From NCBI GenBank assembly GCA_934351765.1, contig CAKRJM010000014.1, forward strand, positions 1 to 19,818: a stretch of 19,818 nucleotides of DNA. Reading direction: 5' to 3'. The notes below the pieces were generated by a model. It did no database searches and was not told the origin of the DNA. It saw only the letters and a list, made by a program, of their open reading frames with translations. This document shows, piece after piece, positions 15,365 through 19,818 of this stretch (positions within the stretch are counted from its first letter, which is position 1; each line of letters starts with the position of its first letter). The translations under genes and the position numbers were made by a program. Origin of the DNA: an uncultured Lachnospiraceae bacterium. Its GTDB lineage: Bacteria > Bacillota > Clostridia > Lachnospirales > Lachnospiraceae.

Positions 15365-16135
15365 ATGGAAGAAAAAGAATTGGATAAGCATATGAGGGAG
15401 CAGAAAAAGGAAGAGAAGAAGGCAGAGAAAAAGCACATGAAGCCGGAGAAAGCGGTACAGACGGAGGAGAAGCCTCTTGTGACCTATGACCTGCTCCGCC
15501 AGTCGGAGGAAATCCGGGCGTATATTGCGCAGGGAAACCTGGCACTGGGAGTTCTGGGCTTCACAGACCATTCGGAGGTTCATGCAGTTAAAACGGCGGA
15601 AACCGCAGGGAAGATCTTAAAGGAACTCGGATATCCGGAACGAATGGTGGAGCTGGCGCGGATCGCAGGTTATCTTCATGATATGGGAAACTGTGTGAAT
15701 CGCAATGACCATGCCCATAACGGAGCGCTGATGGCGTTCCAGATTCTCCGGGAGTATGGAATGGATCCCAAGGAGATCGCGGTGGTGGTCAGTGCCATCG
15801 GTGAGCATGATGAACATACAGGAACGGCAGTGGATGCTGTTTCAGCGGCACTGATCCTGGCGGATAAGACCGATGTGCGGCGGAACCGTGTACGCAATAA
15901 GAAAAAAGAAACCTTCGACAAGCATGACCGGGTGAATTATGCGGCAAAGTCTTCGAAGCTGACGGTGCGCCGGGATAAAAAGGTTATTACGCTGGAGATC
16001 GAGCTGGATGAGAATATCTGCTCTATGATGGACTATTTTGAGATCTTTCTGCAGCGGATGCTGATGTGCCGCCGGGCAGCAGAGCTTCTTGGCTATCGAT
16101 TCAAGCTGACAGCAAACGGAAGCAAAATCGTCTGA
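15365..16135 (+). CDS. HD-domain phosphohydrolase
   Basis: A 256-residue soluble protein. Residues 1-37 are a Lys/Glu-rich charged tail; the HD domain runs from about 65 to 175. Candidate metal ligands follow the HD pattern: His69 or His73, His105-Asp106 (in YLHDMGN), His116/His118 (DHAHNGA), His148 (IGEHDE) and Asp167 (LADKTD). HD proteins hydrolyse phosphomono- or diesters, including nucleotides; the substrate here is not deducible. There is no GYP motif. ATG 15365 is the likely start, with only a weak AGAGAG-type ribosome binding site; the open frame extends back to 15158 but those residues overlap the folded intergenic RNA and terminator. No clear promoter of its own was seen. A weak TACAAT at 15292 may be one. 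Confidence 0.85.
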   Translation: MEEKELDKHMREQKKEEKKAEKKHMKPEKAVQTEEKPLVTYDLLRQSEEIRAYIAQGNLALGVLGFTDHSEVHAVKTAETAGKILKELGYPERMVELARIAGYLHDMGNCVNRNDHAHNGALMAFQILREYGMDPKEIAVVVSAIGEHDEHTGTAVDAVSAALILADKTDVRRNRVRNKKKETFDKHDRVNYAAKSSKLTVRRDKKVITLEIELDENICSMMDYFEIFLQRMLMCRRAAELLGYRFKLTANGSKIV

Positions 16136-16140
16136 GCCAT

Positions 16141-16169
16141 TCATGTTTCATACTCCTCCATCATAGGAT
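16141..16169 (+). promoter_or_regulatory. Sigma-E/sigma-K-like sporulation promoter of the cotS-like gene
   Basis: TCATGTT (16141-16147) and CATAGGAT (16162-16169) are separated by 14 bp. They resemble the mother-cell sigma-E pattern (KMATATT, about 14 bp, CATACANT), and CATAGGATA also fits the sigma-K -10 form CATANNNTA. Expected transcription start is near 16176, with a leader of about 38 nt. No sigma-A promoter was seen here. The gene's family supports the assignment. Confidence 0.5.
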
Positions 16170-16213
16170 AGAAATAGTCATTTCGGGGATTTTCAGGGTT
16201 TGGAGGGGTGAAT

Positions 16214-17353
16214 GTGAATGAGCGGGGAACCGGAGTATTGGAACAGTATGAGCTGGAGGTTTACAGAACCTGCCGCGCACGGGGCGCGGTGCTGTGTGAG
16301 ACCGGTAAGGGATTGAAGCTATTAAAGGAGTGGGCCGGTTCCCGTAAGCGGATCTGGCTGGAGTACGAGATCCTTTCGGCTCTGGAGGAGGATGCAGGGA
16401 TCGCGGTTGATAACTGTATGCGGAACCGGGAGGGTGAGCTTCTGACTGTGGACGGGGATCAGACGGTCTATGTACTCCGAAACTGGTATGAGGGACGGGA
16501 ATGCAGCACCAGAGAGCCGGGAGAGATCCAGGAAGCAGCACGGATGCTGGGAAAGCTTCATCTTGCCTTTGAACGGTTTCAGAAGGAAGGAATTCTGGAA
16601 AGCCGTCATGAGAAGCTTGCAGAGGAAGAGCGGAAACGGCAGGAGGAGCGGGAGAAAGCCCGGCAGACGGAGGCAGAACAGGTGGAAGGAGAGACTTCGG
16701 AGAACGACGGAGAAACAAAACAGCCGGAGTGGAGCCGGACAGAGCAGCCGTTCAGAGATGGTGAGGAAACCAAAGAAGAGAGTCTGGCGGCAACGCTGGA
16801 ACGCCACAACCGGGAGCTGAAACGGACGCGGAGCTTTGTCAAGGGAAGAAAGCGGAAAAACGGGTTTGAGCTGATGGTTATCGGCGGATTTGAGAAGTTC
16901 TACCGTCAGGCCATGGAGGCGGCGGAGCTGGCAGCAGGACTTTCGGAAATTCCGGAGCAGGGCTGGTGTCATGGAGAGTACAGCCATCATCATGTGCTGC
17001 TGGGCAGAAATCTCTGTGCGGTGACTGATTTTTCCAGGCTTCATAAGGGCGTTCAGGTGACAGATCTTTATTATTTTACAAGAAAGATCCTGGAGAAGCA
17101 CCGGTGGAATCTGAGGCTGGGGTGTCAGATCCTTGATACCTATGCGGCGGTGCGGCCCATGACCGGAGCAGAGTGGCAGTATCTTTATATTTTATTTCTA
17201 TATCCGGAAAAATACTGGAAGCAGATGAATTATTATCTGAATTCCAATAAGGCATGGATCCCTGAGCGGAATATCGACAAGCTGAAGGTCCTGGAAAATC
17301 AGTTTGAGGTCAGATCCTGTTTCCTGGACGAATTGAAGCTGCGGACGGGGTAA
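16214..17353 (+). CDS. CotS-family spore coat kinase-like protein
   Basis: A 379-residue protein of the CotS/YutH-like group, kinase-fold proteins placed in the spore coat or needed for its assembly in the mother cell. The N-lobe includes LKLLKEW (Lys pair near 36-38) and YEILSALEEDAG. The C-lobe has the WCHGEYSHHHVLL catalytic block (251-263), TDFSR (271-275) and DLYYFTRKIL; the family end WIPERNIDKL is also present. The catalytic aspartate of the usual HGD is Glu here. Residues about 132-195 are a low-complexity Glu/Arg/Lys-rich insertion. A GTG start at 16214 is chosen because GGAGG precedes it by 7 bp; GTG 16208 is only 1 bp from it. The gene stands alone. Confidence 0.8.
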   Translation: MNERGTGVLEQYELEVYRTCRARGAVLCETGKGLKLLKEWAGSRKRIWLEYEILSALEEDAGIAVDNCMRNREGELLTVDGDQTVYVLRNWYEGRECSTREPGEIQEAARMLGKLHLAFERFQKEGILESRHEKLAEEERKRQEEREKARQTEAEQVEGETSENDGETKQPEWSRTEQPFRDGEETKEESLAATLERHNRELKRTRSFVKGRKRKNGFELMVIGGFEKFYRQAMEAAELAAGLSEIPEQGWCHGEYSHHHVLLGRNLCAVTDFSRLHKGVQVTDLYYFTRKILEKHRWNLRLGCQILDTYAAVRPMTGAEWQYLYILFLYPEKYWKQMNYYLNSNKAWIPERNIDKLKVLENQFEVRSCFLDELKLRTG

Positions 17354-17485
17354 CACAGGAGGCAGGAGAAGACGGAGCGGGAAAGCGCGGAAAACAGGCT
17401 GCCTGGAATGAAAACGGGAAAAGAGAAAACAGGAAGATTCGGTCGAGATCAGACGGTGAAAAAAGTGGTTTCGGCTGGATCTTCC

Positions 17486-17514
17486 TTGTCATTTGGAAAC
17501 GGATATACTATAAT
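17486..17514 (+). promoter_or_regulatory. Sigma-A promoter of the phosphoglucomutase gene
   Basis: TTGTCA (17486-17491), 17-bp spacer, TATAAT (17509-17514). The predicted leader is about 129 nt. The stretch 17354-17485 between the cotS-like gene and this promoter is purine-rich and shows no clear terminator or gene. Confidence 0.8.
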
Positions 17515-17649
17515 AAGAGACAGAGGGACGGAGAAAACGGGACAGGCACTTGCCGGAGATGAGAAAAGCCCGAATACTCCGCCGGACAGTTAAAAGAAAA
17601 CAGGCGGTCTGCGAAAAAACGGAGATCTGCCACAGGGAGGGTTAGTACA

Positions 17650-19386
17650 ATGGACTACCGTAAAGCTTATGAGGACTGGCTTTCCAGCCCGTACATCGAT
17701 GAGAAGACAAAGGAAGAACTGAGATCCATCGCCAATGATGAAAATGAGATCAAGGAACGTTTTTATACGGAGCTTTCGTTCGGAACGGCAGGGCTCCGCG
17801 GAATCATCGGCGCCGGAATCAACCGCATGAATATGTATACCGTGAGAAAGGCGACCCAGGGGCTTGCCAATTATATCCTGAAGGCCGGCGGCAAGGAAAA
17901 GGGCGTTGCCATTGCCTTTGATTCCAGAAGAATGTCTCCGGAGTTTGCCGATGATGCGGCATTATGCCTGGCGGCAAACGGGATCAAGGCGTATGTGTTT
18001 GAATCTCTGCGGCCGACACCGGAGCTTTCCTATGCCGTAAGAAAGCTGGGCTGCATTGCCGGAATCAACATCACCGCAAGCCATAACCCGCCGGAATACA
18101 ACGGCTATAAGGTATACTGGGAGGACGGCGCACAGATCACACCGCCCCATGACACCGGTATTATGGCTGAGGTGAAGGCGGTAACAGACTTTACTTCCAT
18201 GAAGACTATGGATAAGGCGGAGGCTGTAAAGGCCGGATTGTATGAACAGATCGGGGCCGCCATTGATGATGCGTACATTGCCGAGTTAAAGAAGCAGGTA
18301 AAGCACTGGGACAGCATTGAGGCTGAGGGAAAGAACTTAAAGATCGTTTACACTCCCCTTCACGGAACCGGAAATATTCCGGCCAGACGGGTACTGAAGG
18401 AGCTTGGTTTTACCAATGTCTATGTAGTTCCGGAGCAGGAGCTTCCGGACGGTAACTTCCCGACGGTCAGCTATCCAAACCCGGAGGCGGTGGAAGCGTT
18501 TGCGCTGGCCTTAAAGCTTGCAAAGGAAAAGGATGCCGACCTGGTTCTGGCGACCGATCCCGATGCAGACCGTCTCGGTGTTTATGTAAAGGACAGCAAA
18601 TCCGGAGAATACATCTGTCTCACCGGAAATATGTCCGGCTGTCTGCTGGCAGATTATGAGATCGGACAGAAGAAGGCTCTGGACGGCGGACTTCCCGCCG
18701 ACGGCGCGCTGATCAAGACCATCGTAACCTCAAATCTGGCAGATGCCATTGCTAAGTATTACGGCGTGAAGCTCATCGAGGTTCTGACCGGCTTTAAGTA
18801 CATCGGCCAGCAGATCCTGAACTTTGAGCAGAGCGGAAAGGGAACGTATCTGTTCGGCTTTGAGGAAAGCTACGGCTGCCTGATCGGAACCCATGCAAGA
18901 GATAAGGATGCCATCGTGGCAACCATGGCGCTCTGTGAAGCGGCAGCTTACTATAAGACAAAGAACATGACACTGTGGGATGCCATGATCGAGATGTATG
19001 AACGCTACGGCTATTATAAGGATGGCGTGAAGGCCATCACACTCGGCGGAATCGAGGGGCTGGCGAAGATCAAGGAGATCATGGAGACACTGCGGAACAA
19101 TACACCTGCGGAGGTTGCCGGCTATCAGGTGCTTTCTGCAAGAGATTATCAGAAGGATACCGTCCGTGATCTGGCGACCGGCGCCGTGACAACGACCGGC
19201 CTGCCTACATCCAACGTGCTGTACTATGATCTGAGCGACGGAGCATGGCTCTGTGTACGCCCGTCCGGTACCGAGCCGAAGGTGAAGTTCTACTATGGCG
19301 TAAAAGGAACGTCTCTGGCAGACGCGGATGAAAAATCGGAGAAGTTCGGAAAAGAAGTTCTGGAAATGATCAACAAGATGTTATAA
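17650..19386 (+). CDS. pgcA: Alpha-phosphoglucomutase/phosphomannomutase
   Basis: A 578-residue cytoplasmic alpha-D-phosphohexomutase that interconverts glucose 1- and 6-phosphate (and possibly the mannose phosphates), linking glycolysis to nucleotide sugars and glycogen or wall polymers. All four domain marks are present: the active-site loop TASHNPPEYNGYK with phosphoserine Ser144; the Mg loop D303-P-D-A-D-R308; the sugar-recognition loop GFEESYG (403-409); and the phosphate-binding loop RPSGTEPK (537-544). Length matches Bacillus PgcA, longer than MrsA/GlmM types, which argues against phosphoglucosamine mutase. AGGGAGG precedes the ATG by 9 bp. It is monocistronic with a strong promoter and terminator. 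Confidence 0.95.
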   Translation: MDYRKAYEDWLSSPYIDEKTKEELRSIANDENEIKERFYTELSFGTAGLRGIIGAGINRMNMYTVRKATQGLANYILKAGGKEKGVAIAFDSRRMSPEFADDAALCLAANGIKAYVFESLRPTPELSYAVRKLGCIAGINITASHNPPEYNGYKVYWEDGAQITPPHDTGIMAEVKAVTDFTSMKTMDKAEAVKAGLYEQIGAAIDDAYIAELKKQVKHWDSIEAEGKNLKIVYTPLHGTGNIPARRVLKELGFTNVYVVPEQELPDGNFPTVSYPNPEAVEAFALALKLAKEKDADLVLATDPDADRLGVYVKDSKSGEYICLTGNMSGCLLADYEIGQKKALDGGLPADGALIKTIVTSNLADAIAKYYGVKLIEVLTGFKYIGQQILNFEQSGKGTYLFGFEESYGCLIGTHARDKDAIVATMALCEAAAYYKTKNMTLWDAMIEMYERYGYYKDGVKAITLGGIEGLAKIKEIMETLRNNTPAEVAGYQVLSARDYQKDTVRDLATGAVTTTGLPTSNVLYYDLSDGAWLCVRPSGTEPKVKFYYGVKGTSLADADEKSEKFGKEVLEMINKML

Positions 19387-19497
19387 TACCAGGGTCAAAA
19401 GGCAGAAAATCCGATGCAAGCTTGGTTGTATGAGGATTGCGGGAGCACGCAGTGCGGAGTAATCCGGTATTATCGTATTATAAAATTAAAATTCAGA
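19387..19497 (+). other. Phosphoglucomutase 3' region with small hairpins
   Basis: No reading frame stands out. AATCC (19408-19412) can pair with GGATT (19434-19438), with TGCAA/TTGTA stacked inside (19415-19419, 19426-19430), and GCAC/GTGC form a tiny hairpin at 19445-19455. The strong terminator follows only at 19498, so this would be a long 3' UTR. These pairings are weak and may be chance. Confidence 0.35.
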
Positions 19498-19532
19498 CCC
19501 CTGCAGACGAACTGTCTGCAGGGGAGTTTTTT
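19498..19532 (+). terminator. Strong terminator after phosphoglucomutase
   Basis: CCCCTGCAGAC (19498-19508) pairs perfectly with GTCTGCAGGGG (19514-19524) around GAACT, followed by AG and six T. Confidence 0.92.
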
Positions 19533-19556
19533 ATATTACTGGTGCTGAGAGCCAAC

Positions 19557-19574
19557 GATTACTTGACAGTAATC
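19557..19574. promoter_or_regulatory. Inverted repeat 1 upstream of the right-edge promoter
   Basis: GATTAC (19557-19562) and GTAATC (19569-19574) are perfect 6-bp arms around TTGACA. The centre lies about 70 bp upstream of the expected transcription start. It may be an operator or a chance dyad; the TTGACA in it has no -10 box at a suitable distance. Confidence 0.4.
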
Positions 19575-19585
19575 CGAGAAAAAAA

Positions 19586-19600
19586 GGAACTGTTAGTTCC
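19586..19600. promoter_or_regulatory. Inverted repeat 2 abutting the -35 box
   Basis: GGAACT (19586-19591) and AGTTCC (19595-19600) are perfect 6-bp arms around GTT, touching the -35 box at 19601 and centred near -43. That is the usual place of an activator that contacts polymerase at -35; repression is also possible. Confidence 0.45.
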
Positions 19601-19629
19601 TTGACGGTATCGTGCGGCTCTGTTACACT
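19601..19629 (+). promoter_or_regulatory. Sigma-A promoter of the gene at the right edge
   Basis: TTGACG (19601-19606), 17-bp spacer, TACACT (19624-19629), with TG one base before the -10 box (extended -10). The expected start is near 19636, giving a leader of about 154 nt. Confidence 0.75.
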
Positions 19630-19703
19630 GAACATACATATCTGGGACTATCTTAACAATTCTGTTACCTGATCCCCATATGAAGAACAACTGAAAAACA
19701 AAG

Positions 19704-19773
19704 GGTGGGGCAGGAACGGAAAGCATGCTCCATCAGTTTTGATGCCTGACAGCGGCTTTTTCGCTGGCCGGCA
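19704..19773 (+). other. Two leader hairpins upstream of the right-edge gene
   Basis: The first has 9 pairs (GGTGGGGCA 19704-19712 with TGCTCCATC 19726-19734, two G-U) and a 13-nt loop GGAACGGAAAGCA. The second has 10 of 12 pairs (19743-19754 with 19762-19773) and a loop GCTTTTT, and ends 3-5 nt before the ribosome binding site AAGGAG. Alternatively CATCA (19731-19735) can pair with TGATG, excluding part of the first stem. A cis-regulatory leader is possible. Confidence 0.45.
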
Positions 19774-19789
19774 GGGAAGGAGTATGCGT

Positions 19790-19818
19790 ATGCCGCAGAA
19801 GAAACTGGAAGACCTGAA
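19790..19818 (+). CDS. Start of a gene cut by the window edge
   Basis: Only MPQKKLEDL is visible. The ATG at 19790 follows GGAG by 7 bp; an in-frame ATG at 19784 is too close to it. The residues resemble the start of Rpn-family recombination-promoting nucleases (PD-(D/E)XK, annotated as putative transposases), which in Lachnospiraceae often begin with K-L-E-(D/E)-L, but nine residues are too few for assignment. The folded leader and inverted repeats upstream belong to it. Confidence 0.55.

Noticed and set aside
16322..17101. 259-codon minus-strand open frame opposite the cotS-like gene
   Set aside because: The plus-strand frame carries the conserved CotS motifs; this one shows none and has no ribosome binding site.
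17408..17593. 61-codon plus-strand open frame between cotS-like and phosphoglucomutase genes
   Set aside because: It runs through the strong promoter at 17486-17514, has no convincing ribosome binding site and low-complexity residues.

Overview
The window looks like a chromosomal segment from an anaerobic, spore-forming Firmicute, most likely a gut Lachnospiraceae (Clostridium cluster XIVa). This is inferred from consensus sigma-A promoters, strong AGGAGG ribosome binding sites, roughly 50% GC, a CotS-type spore-coat kinase homologue, and a PgcA-type phosphoglucomutase. No tRNA, rRNA, CRISPR array, insertion sequence or prophage gene was seen. Genes are intact and nearly all on the plus strand; one small gene is on the minus strand.

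Layout. (1) 1-560: a YbjQ-family small protein with its own promoter, a purine-rich repeated 3' stretch and a terminator. (2) 561-2995: a two-gene unit of a sodium:alanine/glycine symporter and a Cof-type HAD phosphatase, closed by a hairpin terminator. (3) 3037-8530: a complete LIV-type branched-chain amino acid ABC transporter (lipoprotein, two permeases, two ATPases). It has a consensus promoter, a leader hairpin, a terminator-like hairpin between the lipoprotein and the first permease, and a cytidylate kinase-like gene as last member. (4) 8585-8938: an antibiotic-biosynthesis-monooxygenase-domain protein on the minus strand, divergent from the next unit. (5) 8974-13404: an ABC ATPase and a 1198-residue FtsX/MacB-like permease carrying a very long, regular coiled-coil hairpin outside the membrane. 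(6) 13415-15168: a Na/phosphate cotransporter with a PhoU domain, preceded by 11-bp-spaced TTTACA repeats that resemble PhoP boxes. (7) 15169-16135: a strongly folded intergenic region, then an HD-domain phosphohydrolase. (8) 16141-17353: a CotS-like gene behind a sigma-E/sigma-K-like promoter. (9) 17486-19532: phosphoglucomutase with its own promoter and a strong terminator. (10) 19557-19818: two perfect inverted repeats, a good promoter, a folded leader and the first codons of a gene cut by the window edge.

Most of the window is nutrient uptake (amino acids, phosphate) and central sugar metabolism. The parts least explained by known families are the folded intergenic RNA candidate at 15184-15339, the heptad hairpin of the FtsX permease, and the operator/leader region at the right edge. 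I did not find a convincing new multi-gene system.
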